Part shown: in pieces, positions 54,006-63,124 of the stretch
Layout of the letters: the number at the start of each line of letters is the position of its first letter
How positions within the stretch are numbered: the first letter of the stretch is position 1
Source: Actinomyces massiliensis 4401292
Lineage (GTDB): Bacteria > Actinomycetota > Actinomycetes > Actinomycetales > Actinomycetaceae
Assembly (NCBI RefSeq): GCF_000269805.1
Contig: NZ_JH711481.1
Coordinates: 1,613,789-1,677,788, forward strand
Length of the DNA stretch: 64,000 nucleotides
Direction of reading: 5' to 3'
The notes under the pieces: model-generated
Database searches by the model: none
What the model saw: the letters and a program-made list of their open reading frames with translations, nothing else
What the model was told of the DNA's origin: nothing
Translations under genes and position numbers: made by a program

Positions 54006-55004
54006 GTGCCCGAGGGCCACACCATTCATCGACTCGCCGCCGCATTGAGCGAGCTCTACGTCGGGCGGCGCCTGCGGACGAGCTCTCCTCAGGGCCGCTT
54101 CTCCGACGGTGCGGCCAGACTCGACAAGCAGATCCTCCTGGGGGCCGAGGCGCACGGCAAGCACCTCTTCCTGGCCTTCGGACCGCAGCCCGACATGCCA
54201 CTGGAGGCCGAAACGGTGGTTTGGCTGCGCATCCACCTGGGGCTGTACGGCTCGTGGACCTTCGACGGCGACTCCGCCTTCACGGCACCGCACGCCATCG
54301 GCGCCCCGCGCCGACGGGTCGGTGATCGCGGGGAGCACGCGCTGCGCCACGGGGGCGGCTCTGCGCTTGCGGGTCTGAGCGGCTCTAACAGCTCCGATGG
54401 GGACGCCGACGGCGCGCCTGCGCCGGGGCAGTGGAGCCCCCCGGAGCCTCGCGGTGCGGTGCGCCTGCGCCTGCTGGGGGAGCACGGCGTCGCCGATCTC
54501 ACCGGCCCGGCTGCCTGCGAGCTTCTCAACGCCGAGGAGGTGGCCGCCGTGCACGGGCGTCTGGGACCGGACCCGCTGCGCGCCGACGCCGACCCGGATG
54601 AGTTCGTTGCCGGTGCGCAGCGGCGCCGGAAGGCCGTGGGGGAACTGCTCATGGACCAGTCGGTCATCTCGGGGGTGGGCAACATCTTCCGCGCCGAGAC
54701 GCTGCTGCGCTGCGGGATCAACCCCTTCCTCGAGGGCAATCGGCTCAGTCGGGAGCAACTGCTCGCCATATGGGACGACCTGGTCCCGCTCATGGAGTAC
54801 GGGGTGGCCACCGGGTTCATCACCACCGTGGACCCCGACGACGTCCCCGAGCCGCTGCCTGACGACGACCCGGAGGCCGGGCGCTGGTACGTCTACCATC
54901 GGGCGGGGCGTGCCTGTTTGCGGTGTGGTAGGTCGGTGTGTGAGCGGGAGGTGGTGGGGCGTCGGCTTTTCTGGTGCCCGGGTTGTCAGTGTTGTCAATC
55001 CTGA
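54006..55004 (+). CDS. Fpg/Nei-family DNA glycosylase (Nei2-like)
   Basis: A 332-residue base-excision repair glycosylase/AP lyase. After removal of the first Met, P2 and E3 of MPEGHTIHRLA are the catalytic residues; the His at position 5 is as in Nei2-type proteins. The helix-two-turn-helix is VGELLMDQSVISGVGNIFRAE, and the zinc finger has four Cys in CLRCGRSVC and CPGC. A low-complexity insert (GGGSALAGLSGSNSSDGDAD) lies near 118-140. GTG start at 54006 after AAGGAG. Confidence 0.92.
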   Translation: MPEGHTIHRLAAALSELYVGRRLRTSSPQGRFSDGAARLDKQILLGAEAHGKHLFLAFGPQPDMPLEAETVVWLRIHLGLYGSWTFDGDSAFTAPHAIGAPRRRVGDRGEHALRHGGGSALAGLSGSNSSDGDADGAPAPGQWSPPEPRGAVRLRLLGEHGVADLTGPAACELLNAEEVAAVHGRLGPDPLRADADPDEFVAGAQRRRKAVGELLMDQSVISGVGNIFRAETLLRCGINPFLEGNRLSREQLLAIWDDLVPLMEYGVATGFITTVDPDDVPEPLPDDDPEAGRWYVYHRAGRACLRCGRSVCEREVVGRRLFWCPGCQCCQS

Positions 55005-55435
55005 CTGATGGGGTTGTTGGGTTGTGTTGTCAGGGTTTTGTCAGGTGTGGTGGGGGTGAATCTCCAGGGTGGTGGGGTTATATGGGGTGTGCCGCCGGAC
55101 GGGATGGGTCATGAGGGTTGGGGAACCTGTTGATGGGCTTGTTTCCGAGAGGTGCTTGGGTCCAAGGGAGCCCGGGTGGTTCGTTTCGGCGAAGGAGGCT
55201 TGTCTGCCGGGCGTGGGAACCCGGTGGGTGGTCTCGATGACTCAGGCCCGTGGGTCCGGAACGCCGCACCGGACCCACGGGCCATAGTCATCTGAAGTCG
55301 GCTGGTCCCGGGAGAGCCGGCCGGGGAATGTCCGGGGAGGTCGGAATTCAAGAGATGACGGGGATTCCAGCTGCTTCACTGATGATGGTGAACCGCTGTG
55401 GTTCGCAGCGAGTCACAGCGAACTAAAGTGACGCT
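55005..55435. other. intergenic region with a large interrupted palindrome
   Basis: 431 bases without a gene. The main feature is at 55237-55292: outer arms GATGACT/AGTCATC, inner arms of 15 bases beginning GGCCCGTGGG, and a nine-base loop. No T-run follows. It may end the glycosylase transcript or be a repeated extragenic element. Confidence 0.6.
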
Positions 55436-56767
55436 GTGCCCGTTGTGCCTGCTGCGTTCTCGCCCTCCCTCTCCTCCAGTTCCTGGTCCCGCGCGACTGC
55501 GGGACTTCTCACTCGTGATCACCGCCTTCGGGTACCGCTAGACCGCTCAGGTGCCGGCGATCATTTCCCGGACGGCGCCACCACCATCAGCGTCTACGCC
55601 CGTGAGATCTGCCTGCACGAACCCGCCGAGTCCACGGGCGCCACTGCGGACCCGCTGACCAGGCCGCCCCTGCTCTTCCTTCAAGGCGGTCCGGGCTGCG
55701 AGGCTCCACGTCCGTCGGCCGACGCCGGCCTGGGCTGGCTCGGTGCGCTTCTGGAGCATCATCGAGTCCTGCTGCTCGACCAGCGCGGCACTGGCCTGTC
55801 CACCCCTGTGGATCGGCCCGATGCCGGGGGCGACCCGGCTGCCACGGCGCGTCTGCTCACGCACTTCCGCGCCGACGAGATCGTCGAGGACTGCGAGGAC
55901 TTGCGCCGAGCGCTGGGCATCGAGCGGTGGAGTCTCCTGGGGCAGTCCTTCGGCGGCTTCTGCACCACGCGCTACCTGTCCGCCCACCCCGATTCGGTCG
56001 AGACCGCTTTCCTCACCGGGGGCCTGCCCGCCATCGGCCGTAGCATTGACGAGGTCTATGCGCTGACCTACGCCGCCATGCGGGATCGTTGCGAGGAGTT
56101 CTACACCCGATACCCCGGTGATCGGGAGCGCATGGCCGCGCTCATGGAGGCCGCCGGGCGTGGTCAGGTGCGCACCTGTCGCGGCGACGCCGTCGGTCCT
56201 GAACGGCTGCGCGGGCTCGGGGCGATGCTCGGAGTCAGCGGCGGAATGGACCGGCTTCACCATCTTCTGGAGCGCGACCCGCAGTCTGGGGCGTTCCGCT
56301 GCGATCTGCCAGAGGCTCTCCCGTTCGGCGGCCGCAACCCGCTGTACGCCGTCGTCCACGAGTCCTGCTGGGCCGATGGGGGAGTCACCGCCTGGGCCGC
56401 CGAACGGGTGCGCCCCGCCGATTTCGATGACCCGACTCTACTGACGGGGGAGCATGTCAGACGCGCGGTTCTCGAGGAGGACCCCGCCCTGCGGCCGTGG
56501 CTCGAGGTCGCCGAGGCGCTCGCCGCCCACGAGTGGGACCGCCTCTACGACGCCGATGCTCTGAGCGCCGCGGACGTTCCCGGGGCCGCGGCCGTTTACG
56601 CCGGAGACGTCTACGTCCCCATGGAGACCTCCCTGGCCACCGCCTCCCTCATGCCGCGGCTGCGGACCTGGGTGACCAGCGAGTACGAGCACGACGGCTC
56701 CCGCGCCAGCGGGGGAGCCGTCTTCCGGCGACTGCGAGACCTGGCGGCCGGCGTCGTCGTGCGCTGA
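55436..56767 (+). CDS. alpha/beta-hydrolase of the proline iminopeptidase type
   Basis: A 443-residue S33-family hydrolase. LLFLQGGPGCEAPRP is the oxyanion strand, LLLDQRGTGLSTPV the family motif, and LLGQSFGGFCTTRY holds the nucleophile Ser. The length and the extended cap fit actinobacterial prolyl aminopeptidases, so release of N-terminal proline is the likely activity. The GTG at 55436 opens the frame, with no strong ribosome site. It is convergent with cysE. Confidence 0.85.
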   Translation: MPVVPAAFSPSLSSSSWSRATAGLLTRDHRLRVPLDRSGAGDHFPDGATTISVYAREICLHEPAESTGATADPLTRPPLLFLQGGPGCEAPRPSADAGLGWLGALLEHHRVLLLDQRGTGLSTPVDRPDAGGDPAATARLLTHFRADEIVEDCEDLRRALGIERWSLLGQSFGGFCTTRYLSAHPDSVETAFLTGGLPAIGRSIDEVYALTYAAMRDRCEEFYTRYPGDRERMAALMEAAGRGQVRTCRGDAVGPERLRGLGAMLGVSGGMDRLHHLLERDPQSGAFRCDLPEALPFGGRNPLYAVVHESCWADGGVTAWAAERVRPADFDDPTLLTGEHVRRAVLEEDPALRPWLEVAEALAAHEWDRLYDADALSAADVPGAAAVYAGDVYVPMETSLATASLMPRLRTWVTSEYEHDGSRASGGAVFRRLRDLAAGVVVR

Positions 56768-56789
56768 TGCCGTCGGGTGGCTGATGCCG

Positions 56790-57365
56790 TCAGATGTAGA
56801 TAGTCGGGTCCATCATGAGCTCCGGGTCGGTGCGCGGATCGCGCACGCGCGCCGGGACGCCGACGCCCACGTGATCGGCCGGCAGATTCTTCACCAGCAC
56901 CGCATTGGCGCCGATCTTGGCGTTGTCCTGGACCGTCACCGGGCCGAGCACTTTGGCTCCCGCGCCGATCTGCACGTTGTTGCCGATGGTCGGGTGCCGC
57001 TTGCCCGGGTTCATGGACACGCCGCCCAGGGTGACCCCGTGGAACATGAGGACGTCGTCGCCGACCTCCGCGGTCTCGCCGATGACTACGCCCATGCCGT
57101 GGTCGATGAAGAACCGGTCGCCGATCCTGGCCGCCGGGTGGATCTCGATCCCGGTGATATTGCGGGCGGCCTGGGACAGGGCGCGCGCGGCGAACTTGTG
57201 GCCCGAGCGCCACAGCTTGTGCGCCGCGCGATGCGCCCACAGGGCGTGCACGCCGGGATAGAGCACGGCCACCTCGAAACTGGAGCGTGCGGCGGGGTCG
57301 CGCCTGCGGGCAGCGGCCAGATCCTCCTTGGCCAGCTTCCACAGCGAACGGGAAGGGTCGTGCAT
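56790..57365 (-). CDS. cysE: serine O-acetyltransferase
   Basis: A 191-residue left-handed beta-helix enzyme that makes O-acetylserine for cysteine synthesis. [30 protein letters not shown] (active-site His) and [19 protein letters not shown] are hexapeptide-repeat motifs. The start at 57365 is chosen for GAGGAG four bases upstream. It follows cysK on the same strand with a strong hairpin in the 246-bp gap, so cysE probably gets only part of the cysK transcript or has its own promoter. Confidence 0.94.
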   Translation of the reverse strand: MHDPSRSLWKLAKEDLAAARRRDPAARSSFEVAVLYPGVHALWAHRAAHKLWRSGHKFAARALSQAARNITGIEIHPAARIGDRFFIDHGMGVVIGETAEVGDDVLMFHGVTLGGVSMNPGKRHPTIGNNVQIGAGAKVLGPVTVQDNAKIGANAVLVKNLPADHVGVGVPARVRDPRTDPELMMDPTIYI

Positions 57366-57477
57366 GGTGCTCCTCAATGCCGAGGCCGGCGCCGGACGGC
57401 GCCGCCGAGAGGGTAGTGCGTACAAGTCGATGGCCGGGGTTCCCGCCGATTCTCCGGATGGAACCCGCGTGGTAACG

Positions 57478-57516
57478 CCGACGGCGGCGCCCCTGTTCCC
57501 GGGGCGCCGCCGTCGG
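57478..57516 (-). terminator. 16-bp perfect hairpin between cysK and cysE
   Basis: CCGACGGCGGCGCCCC and its exact complement flank a seven-base loop. It lies downstream of cysK on the minus strand. It may be a full or partial terminator. Confidence 0.75.
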
Positions 57517-57611
57517 TCGGCCCGCCTCAGGGGCGGCGGAGGCCGACGGTCAGGGGTGGGGATCGGCTTCAGCCGATCGGACGTGCTCAGTTCGAGGTAC
57601 CAGTTGAGGTA

Positions 57612-58535
57612 TCAGTTGAGATACTCGGAGTACAGCGGAGTCGATAGGTAGCGCTCACCGGTGTCGGGGAGCACGGTGACGATCGTCTTGCCGGCGAACT
57701 CGGGGCGCTGGGAGAGGAGGTCCGCGGCGGCCAGGGCGGCTCCCGAGGAGATGCCCACCAGGAGGCCCTCCTCGGCGGCGGCCCGACGGGCGTAGACGAG
57801 GGCGTCGTCCGACGGGATGTGCATCAGCTCGTCCCAGATGTCCTGGTCGAGGACCTCGGGGACGACGTTCGGGCCCAGGCCCTGGATCTTGTGCGGCGCG
57901 GCACGGCCCTCGCTGAGCAGTGGGGATTCGGTGGGCTCGACGCCGAAGATCTTGACGTCTGGCCGCTCTTCGCGCAGCACCCCTCCGACGCCGGTCAGGG
58001 TGCCGCCCGTGCCGATGCCGGCCACGAAGACGTCGAAGTCTCCCGCCTGCTCCAGGAACTCGCGCGCCGTGGTCTCACGGTGGACCTTGGGGTTGGCGGG
58101 GTTGGTGAACTGCGAGGCCAGGACCGAGTTCGGGGTGGCCGCCTGGATCTCCTCGGCGCGCTTGACCGCACCGGCAACGCCGCCCTCGGTGGTGAGCACC
58201 AGTTCGGCGCCGAAGGCCCGCATGATCGCCCGGCGCTCCTTCGACATGGTCTCCGGCATGGTGATGACGACCTTGTAGCCCAGGGCCGCACCGACCATGG
58301 CCAGGCCGACGCCCGTGTTGCCGCTGGTGGCCTCAATGATCGTGCCGCCCGGTTTGAGGTCGCCGGAGGCCTCGGCCGCGCGCACGATCGACAGGGCGAT
58401 GCGGTCCTTGACGCTGCCGGCCGGCTCGAAGGCCTCGACCTTGGCCAGAACCGTGGCGGGGCCGGAGATGACGCGGTTGATGCGCACCAGCGGGGTTCCG
58501 CCGACGGCTTCGGTGATGTTCGACAGGTAAGCCAT
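57612..58535 (-). CDS. cysK: cysteine synthase A (O-acetylserine sulfhydrylase)
   Basis: A 307-residue PLP enzyme joining O-acetylserine and sulfide to cysteine. The PLP lysine K43 is in PAGSVKDRIALS, the substrate loop is EATSGNTGVGLA, and the phosphate-binding loop is GIGTGGTLTG; IQGLGPNVVPE completes the family pattern. AAAGAAAAGAAG lies before the ATG. The gene has a 356-base leader with a Cys-rich leader peptide at 58954-58892, so expression probably responds to charged tRNA-Cys. Confidence 0.95.
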   Translation of the reverse strand: MAYLSNITEAVGGTPLVRINRVISGPATVLAKVEAFEPAGSVKDRIALSIVRAAEASGDLKPGGTIIEATSGNTGVGLAMVGAALGYKVVITMPETMSKERRAIMRAFGAELVLTTEGGVAGAVKRAEEIQAATPNSVLASQFTNPANPKVHRETTAREFLEQAGDFDVFVAGIGTGGTLTGVGGVLREERPDVKIFGVEPTESPLLSEGRAAPHKIQGLGPNVVPEVLDQDIWDELMHIPSDDALVYARRAAAEEGLLVGISSGAALAAADLLSQRPEFAGKTIVTVLPDTGERYLSTPLYSEYLN

Positions 58536-58891
58536 GATGCTTCTTTTCTTTCTTGTTCCTTGTGCTCGGTGTGGTGCTCTGTGCGCTCTCCCGCTGCTGC
58601 GGGCCCGGCCGTGGAGCGGCGCGGCCGCAAGGACGTGGGAGGAGGCGGAAGGAGGCGGAAGAACGCTGATGAGCGCTGACGAGAGGCGGATTGGATGGGG
58701 CCGGAGCGGGCCCGGGGTGCCGGGGAGGTCGGCATGGAGATCGGCGTGAGGCCGATTGACGGTTCGCCGCCGTCGATGGGGAGGGGGTACCCGCGGGTCG
58801 TGCGTGTGACTGCAGAGGCCTTAGCGGTGCGTCGCCCTATAGCGCCGGGCATGCGCGCAGCGACGCGCGCACAGTGTCGTGGCCAGGCGCC
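58536..58891 (-). promoter_or_regulatory. cysK leader region after the Cys-rich peptide
   Basis: 356 bases of untranslated leader. Read on the minus strand, after the leader peptide stop there are overlapping G+C-rich dyads (GCGCGC around 58850-58870 and a GGGCGCC/GGCGCT pair), then a purine-poor stretch up to cysK. These are candidates for alternative attenuator stems; the exact pairing was not computed. Confidence 0.4.
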
Positions 58892-58954
58892 CTATCGACA
58901 CTCGCAGCACTGACAGCAGGAGGACATCTCGCGCATGACGCCGTTGGACATCAT
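58892..58954 (-). CDS. cysteine-rich leader peptide upstream of cysK
   Basis: A 20-residue open frame ending in CCQCCECR and a TAG stop. AAAGGAGG at 58967-58960 is the best ribosome site of the region and leaves six bases before the first of two adjacent ATG codons. Five of the last eight codons are Cys. Poly-cysteine short frames ahead of sulfur-metabolism genes are known in mycobacteria to act as cysteine-responsive attenuators, where slow decoding of Cys codons changes downstream expression. Position before cysK on the same strand fits this. TTGACA motifs with TACTGT 19 bases further on (near 59040-59015) are a possible promoter. The peptide itself probably has no function. Confidence 0.75.
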   Translation of the reverse strand: MMSNGVMREMSSCCQCCECR

Positions 58955-59182
58955 GGGGTCCTCCTTTCGCAGTTCAGAGGCGGCTGTTCCGCAGCGGAGG
59001 CCGCCCGTGCGGCAGACAGTACCGCGATGGTGCACATGACTGTCAAGCGGGACTGTCAAGGCGGTCGGGACGGCGTCCGCATGATGGGTGGCGTGGAGCA
59101 GGTGCGAGCGAGGGCGAGCGAGGGCTTGAGAGCGATTCAGATGACGCGGATGCGGCGGCTGTGATGCAGATTCGGCGGGCAT

Positions 59183-59917
59183 TCAGGCGGGCAGTTCGAC
59201 GACGCGGTGCCCGGAGCTGCGAGGCGCGGCACCGCCTGCCGTGATGGCGGCCAGGATTTCGGTGATCCGGGTGGCGTCGGGGGAGTCGGTGGTCAGGGCG
59301 AGAACCGCGTGGGTTGCGCCCCAGGTGGTGTCCTCCACGGAGAGGCCGTGCGCACCGCGCTCGCTCGCGGCCCGCAGCTCCGCCTCGACCCGGCCGGCGT
59401 CGGCCACGGGGATCTGAGCCTCCCACAGGTAACGGGTTGTCAGGCGCACCCGCTTCGCGGCGGCCAGGACGCGGATAGTCGCCTCCGAGTAGGCGCGTAC
59501 AAGGCCGCCGGTGCCCAGAAGAGTCCCGCCGAAGTACCTCGTGACGACGACGGCGGTTGCGGTCAGCCCTGTGGATCGCAGCGTCTCGAGCATCGGCTGA
59601 CCGGCCGTGCCCGAGGGCTCGCCGTCATCGCTGGAGCGCTCGATGGGGAGAGCGCCGGGACTGGGGACTATGTAGGCCGAGCAGTGATGCCGGGAGTCGG
59701 GGTAGCGACTGCGGACCGCGGCGATGAAGGCCCGCGCCTCCTCCTCGCAGTCCGCACGCTGAGCGCGGGCCAGGAAGTGGGACCGCTTGATCTCCAGGTC
59801 GATCTCCGGCTGGTCGCCTCGAGCCAGGGTGAGTTGCGGGTCGGGGGAGTCAGGGATGTCAGGTGAATCGTGGGAGACGGCGGGGCCGGTCGAAGAGGGG
59901 GCGGAGGAGGCGGGCAT
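59183..59917 (-). CDS. IMPACT/YigZ family protein
   Basis: A 244-residue protein of the UPF0029/IMPACT family. [33 protein letters not shown] and [21 protein letters not shown] are the conserved motifs, followed by the YigZ C-terminal ferredoxin-like domain. The eukaryotic relative is a translation regulator; the bacterial role is unknown. The Ser/Asp-Pro-rich start ([12 protein letters not shown]) looks like another short in-frame repeat. Confidence 0.9.
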   Translation of the reverse strand: MPASSAPSSTGPAVSHDSPDIPDSPDPQLTLARGDQPEIDLEIKRSHFLARAQRADCEEEARAFIAAVRSRYPDSRHHCSAYIVPSPGALPIERSSDDGEPSGTAGQPMLETLRSTGLTATAVVVTRYFGGTLLGTGGLVRAYSEATIRVLAAAKRVRLTTRYLWEAQIPVADAGRVEAELRAASERGAHGLSVEDTTWGATHAVLALTTDSPDATRITEILAAITAGGAAPRSSGHRVVELPA

Positions 59918-60154
59918 GGTTCCATCGTGGCATGTCGTGAGGTGATGCGACGTGCCGTGGCTAGCCGTGACGCGCCGAGCACCCGGAGGGGTGGGGGAGG
60001 GGAGCTCCTGCGTTGGCGAGAACCGACGAGGGGATTGATATCACACGCATATCGCCTCACCCGGGCTGGAAGGGCCTTGGTCGATGCCGTTAAGGTTTCC
60101 CCCGGTCCAGTTTTCGATCGATCAGACGATCCAGTTCTTGAGAGGAGCGGGCTC

Positions 60155-60319
60155 ATGGCAGTGCCGAAGCGGAAGATGTCCCGCAGCAACACCCGCAACC
60201 GCCGCTCGCAGTGGAAGGCCAAGCTGCCCGAGCTCAACACCATCCGCGTCAACGGGCGTGAGATCTCCGTGCCTCGCCGTCTGGTGAAGGCCTACAAGAC
60301 CGGGCTTCTGGAGTACTGA
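60155..60319 (+). CDS. rpmF: ribosomal protein bL32
   Basis: A 54-residue large-subunit protein. [20 protein letters not shown] is the canonical start. There are no Cys, so it is the zinc-independent form. GAGAGGAG precedes the ATG at 60155. A tRNA pair follows directly. Confidence 0.95.
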   Translation: MAVPKRKMSRSNTRNRRSQWKAKLPELNTIRVNGREISVPRRLVKAYKTGLLEY

Positions 60320-60377
60320 GTCGTTATCGCCGTTATTCCGCGGCTATTCAGCGGGCCGGTGCGGTCGGCTCGCGCAT

Positions 60378-60448
60378 GCGGGTGTAGCTCAATGGTAGAG
60401 CCTCTGCCTTCCAAGCAGATGGTGCGGGTTCGATTCCCGTCACCCGCT
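60378..60448 (+). tRNA. tRNA-Gly (anticodon TCC)
   Basis: 71 bases fold as a full cloverleaf: acceptor GCGGGTG/CACCCGC, D-arm GCTC/GAGC, anticodon stem TCTGC/GCAGA with loop CTTCCAA, and T-loop TTCGATT. The CCA end is not encoded. Confidence 0.97.
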
Positions 60449-60505
60449 CGGTGATCGAGCCGGGCCGCCTCCGAATGTTCCGGTGGCGGCCCGGTCCGTT
60501 TTCCA

Positions 60506-60582
60506 CGGGGTGTGGCGCAGCTTGGTAGCGCGCCTGCTTTGGGAGCAGGAGATCGTGGGTTCAAATCCCGCCACCCCGACCA
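60506..60582 (+). tRNA. tRNA-Pro (anticodon TGG)
   Basis: 77 bases with encoded CCA: acceptor CGGGGTG/CACCCCG, D-arm GCGC/GCGC, anticodon stem CCTGC/GCAGG with loop TTTGGGA, and T-loop TTCAAAT. Confidence 0.97.
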
Positions 60583-60597
60583 GGGCTCGCATATTCA

Positions 60598-60633
60598 AAC
60601 CCACGCCTTGAGGTATCTCGGGCGTGGGTTTTT
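60598..60633 (+). terminator. rho-independent terminator after tRNA-Pro
   Basis: AACCCACGCC and GGCGTGGGTT are perfect arms followed by TTTTT. Confidence 0.88.
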
Positions 60634-60689
60634 GGGTGGATTAGACCCTGAGAATCCGTATGCCTGATCTCCTGATGATGTACGGCTCA

Positions 60690-61214
60690 TCAAATAGTGT
60701 CCTGCCGTACCGTGCGCTCGCCGAGCTCCCGGCTGAGCGTCACCTGGCAGTGCGCTTCCACGGCGATGGCTTTACATGCATCCGGACCTTCCGGAAGGTC
60801 TCCGACCATCAGGTTGATCGTCACGTCCTCATCCGTCTCCGTGACCTGTGCATTCACGCCCTCGCAGTCAGTCGGTCCACTTGTGAAAGTGACGTCAATC
60901 GTGTCGGGAGAAACCAGCGTCCAGGATTCCCAGGCCTCGGGCTGAGGCGAGACCAGGTCATCGCGCGACGTGAGCAGTGGTGGACCGGAAGTGCCGTTGC
61001 CAGTCGATCCGCCCGACCCGTCGGTACCACCGGTGCTGGCAATGCCGCCGGTGCCGGCAGTGCTGGTAGCGCTGGCATGTGTGGCCGTGCTGCGCGCCGA
61101 TCCATGGCGGCGGCAACCGCTCGCAGCAGCAGCGACTCCCGTGGCCAGGGCTGCTGTCAGGCCGAGAACCGTGCGCCGGTTCGTAACGGCCTTCGCGTTC
61201 GTCTCGTCAGTCAT
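60690..61214 (-). CDS. Tat-type lipoprotein of unknown function
   Basis: A 174-residue exported protein. TNRRTVLGLTAALATGVAAAASGC is split into a twin-arginine start and a lipobox ending at the Cys near residue 34, so it should be lipid-anchored. A Ser/Thr/Gly-rich spacer (SGGSTGNGTSGPP) separates it from a small domain with three Cys. The start lies two bases after the stop of the trypsin-like protease gene, so the two are coupled and may work together. No family was recognised. Confidence 0.7.
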   Translation of the reverse strand: MTDETNAKAVTNRRTVLGLTAALATGVAAAASGCRRHGSARSTATHASATSTAGTGGIASTGGTDGSGGSTGNGTSGPPLLTSRDDLVSPQPEAWESWTLVSPDTIDVTFTSGPTDCEGVNAQVTETDEDVTINLMVGDLPEGPDACKAIAVEAHCQVTLSRELGERTVRQDTI

Positions 61215-61216
61215 GC

Positions 61217-62422
61217 TCAGTCATATCGGGTGGCGGCATCCCGCGCGGTCTTCATATCACCCGAGAAATATGGACCCCAGTTCTCATCCTCCGCATCATT
61301 CCATCTGGACATCACCGATTCGAGATATCCCAGTCCGGTGCTGTTGTCATATGAGTCCAGCCAGGGCCCACCGGAAGATCCTTTACCGAAATCGCACCCG
61401 GTAATCGAGTAACTACTCTCCTTCGAGGCATCGCGGGCCGCATTCTCCTGACATGTCCACATCGCCAGGCGGCCGTCGGGATCCTTCTTATTGCTGGGGT
61501 ATCCGAAGATCGAGACGTCGAAGGCGCTGGGACCATTCCACTTCATGCCATGACCGCCGACGGTGTTCACAATGGGCTCATCATTGTCGCCGCCATCATT
61601 GAGGGTCACATATCCCACGTCGTGGGTCCAGTCCTGCTCGTCTATCCAGGTGTCGAACGTACGGAATGAGCGGGCCGTCCACATTCCGAAAGGCTCTCTG
61701 TCGTCGTTATTCCTCCCGTCGAATGCGGGGACGAAGACCGCGTTCTCGGACCATTTCCCCGTGTCGAAGTTGTATACGCAATGAGCGGCGGTGAGTATCA
61801 GGCGCTTGCTCTCCGTATTCTGCGCCGAAGCGCTGCACGTATGGGTGTCGATGCCGTTGGCGTCTCTGAAGAACAATTTGCCGTTTGTCGCCGAATAGCC
61901 GGTCTCCGGAGGTGCGGCCACCGGTGCGTCCTGCTGCTCGTCCCCCTCGGTTGGAGCTGTACCGACGTTATCCGATTTATCCGCCAGCTTCGCAACGACC
62001 TCTGCCGAGGGGGCGGCCGGCTCGCTCACCTCCTCGGGACCGGTGGGCTGAGCACTAGTCGCACCCTGCTGCGTGTCCGCATCGGATGGCTCCGGAGTGT
62101 CCAGAGGGGTGGCCGCCGCCAGCCGTTCGGGCGTCCAATAGGCGAGGACGTCTTCATCTGGAGCGCTGTACTCATCGGGCGAAGAAACCGCCTCGTCGTC
62201 ACTGACGGGGGTTGCCTCCTTGCCGAAGCTGGTTGGAGCGCTGACCGCAGTGGAGGCGGCGCGGTCGTCACTGCCATCGGCGGCAGCGGGAGCGTCTGCC
62301 GCGGGTGCCCCTAACGCAGGCGGTGCTGCGAGAGCGGAAACGCTCAGGAGAAGAATGGTGGCCCAGCCCGGCCGTCCGCTATGCATCCGCGCAGGCCTCC
62401 GTACAGGCATTGTGATTCGCAT
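61217..62422 (-). CDS. secreted trypsin-like serine protease
   Basis: A 401-residue chymotrypsin-fold protease. It has a signal peptide (WATILLLSVSALAAPPALG), a pro-region rich in Ala/Pro/Asp to about 180 and the catalytic triad in LTAAHCVYN (His), WTHDVGYVTL (Asp) and KGSSGGPWLDS (Ser). The domain resembles the V8/glutamyl-endopeptidase-like group. Start at 62422 after GAGGAGGAAT. The following lipoprotein gene is translationally coupled. Confidence 0.88.
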   Translation of the reverse strand: MRITMPVRRPARMHSGRPGWATILLLSVSALAAPPALGAPAADAPAAADGSDDRAASTAVSAPTSFGKEATPVSDDEAVSSPDEYSAPDEDVLAYWTPERLAAATPLDTPEPSDADTQQGATSAQPTGPEEVSEPAAPSAEVVAKLADKSDNVGTAPTEGDEQQDAPVAAPPETGYSATNGKLFFRDANGIDTHTCSASAQNTESKRLILTAAHCVYNFDTGKWSENAVFVPAFDGRNNDDREPFGMWTARSFRTFDTWIDEQDWTHDVGYVTLNDGGDNDEPIVNTVGGHGMKWNGPSAFDVSIFGYPSNKKDPDGRLAMWTCQENAARDASKESSYSITGCDFGKGSSGGPWLDSYDNSTGLGYLESVMSRWNDAEDENWGPYFSGDMKTARDAATRYD

Positions 62423-62708
62423 GGATTCCTCCTCAGGGGGAGATGGAATATCACTTCGATGAATAAGCGCGCAAAATGCCCGAACCTCGTTTGTTCGATA
62501 AACGTGGCAAGTATTTTCTAAATATCGTTGGTACATCAGGGATCGTCAGACAGCTGCACGCAGTATCGAGCCTAGCCATCGCAGTTGCCCGTGTAAACCC
62601 TGTGCCGCGGCCGAGCGGCGGCAGGTTCGCTCTCCATTCAAGCCAATTGGAGCAGGCCCGCATCATAGGATGACAGCGGCGTCGCATATGGCGCCAGGAG
62701 GAGGAACC

Positions 62709-62999
62709 ATGAAGATCCTGCACTCGCAGTTCACCGCCAAGCCCGGCTTTGAGGACGAGGTCGCGACGATGATCTGCGGATTCGCCGACAAGGTCCGCGC
62801 CGAGCCGGGCAACCGCGTTTTCGACGTCTACCGGCACAGCGAGGACCCCGCGAAGTTCTTCGTCATGGAGGCCTACGTCGACGAGGACGCTTTCCAAACC
62901 CACTTGGGCATGCCCTATGGCGGGCCCTTCAATGCACGTCTGGAGGAGATCATCGAGGAGCCCCACTCGATCCTCACCTTCCTCGACCAGATCGCCTGA
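62709..62999 (+). CDS. ABM-domain (antibiotic biosynthesis monooxygenase-like) protein
   Basis: A 96-residue ferredoxin-like ABM protein. It has KPGFEDEVATMICGFADKVRAE, the central strand VFDVYRHSEDPAKFFVMEAY and DEDAFQTHLGMPYGG. Members are cofactor-free monooxygenases, heme-degrading enzymes or of unknown use; this one resembles the YgiN-type quinol monooxygenases. AGGAGGAACC before the ATG at 62709 decides the start. Single gene with a strong hairpin after it. Confidence 0.88.
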   Translation: MKILHSQFTAKPGFEDEVATMICGFADKVRAEPGNRVFDVYRHSEDPAKFFVMEAYVDEDAFQTHLGMPYGGPFNARLEEIIEEPHSILTFLDQIA

Positions 63000-63032
63000 C
63001 GGCGCTCGCCGCTGGCGCCCGATCAGCAGCAC

Positions 63033-63079
63033 AGGGCGGGGCCCGCCGAAACGGTTTGAGTTTCGGCGGGCCCCGCCCT
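63033..63079 (+). terminator. 20-bp perfect hairpin after the ABM gene
   Basis: Arms begin AGGGCGGGGCCCGCC and end in GAAAC/GTTTC with a seven-base loop. Confidence 0.8.
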
Positions 63080-63124
63080 ATGCGTGCGTCACGTTCGGCG
63101 ACGTGCTTCCTACCGGGTAACCCG

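Noticed and set aside
51102-54998. A nearly 1300-codon open frame on the minus strand over the M13, rpiB and glycosylase genes.
   Set aside because: It is a mirror frame; the M13 motifs are in another frame and rpiB and the glycosylase are clear on the plus strand.
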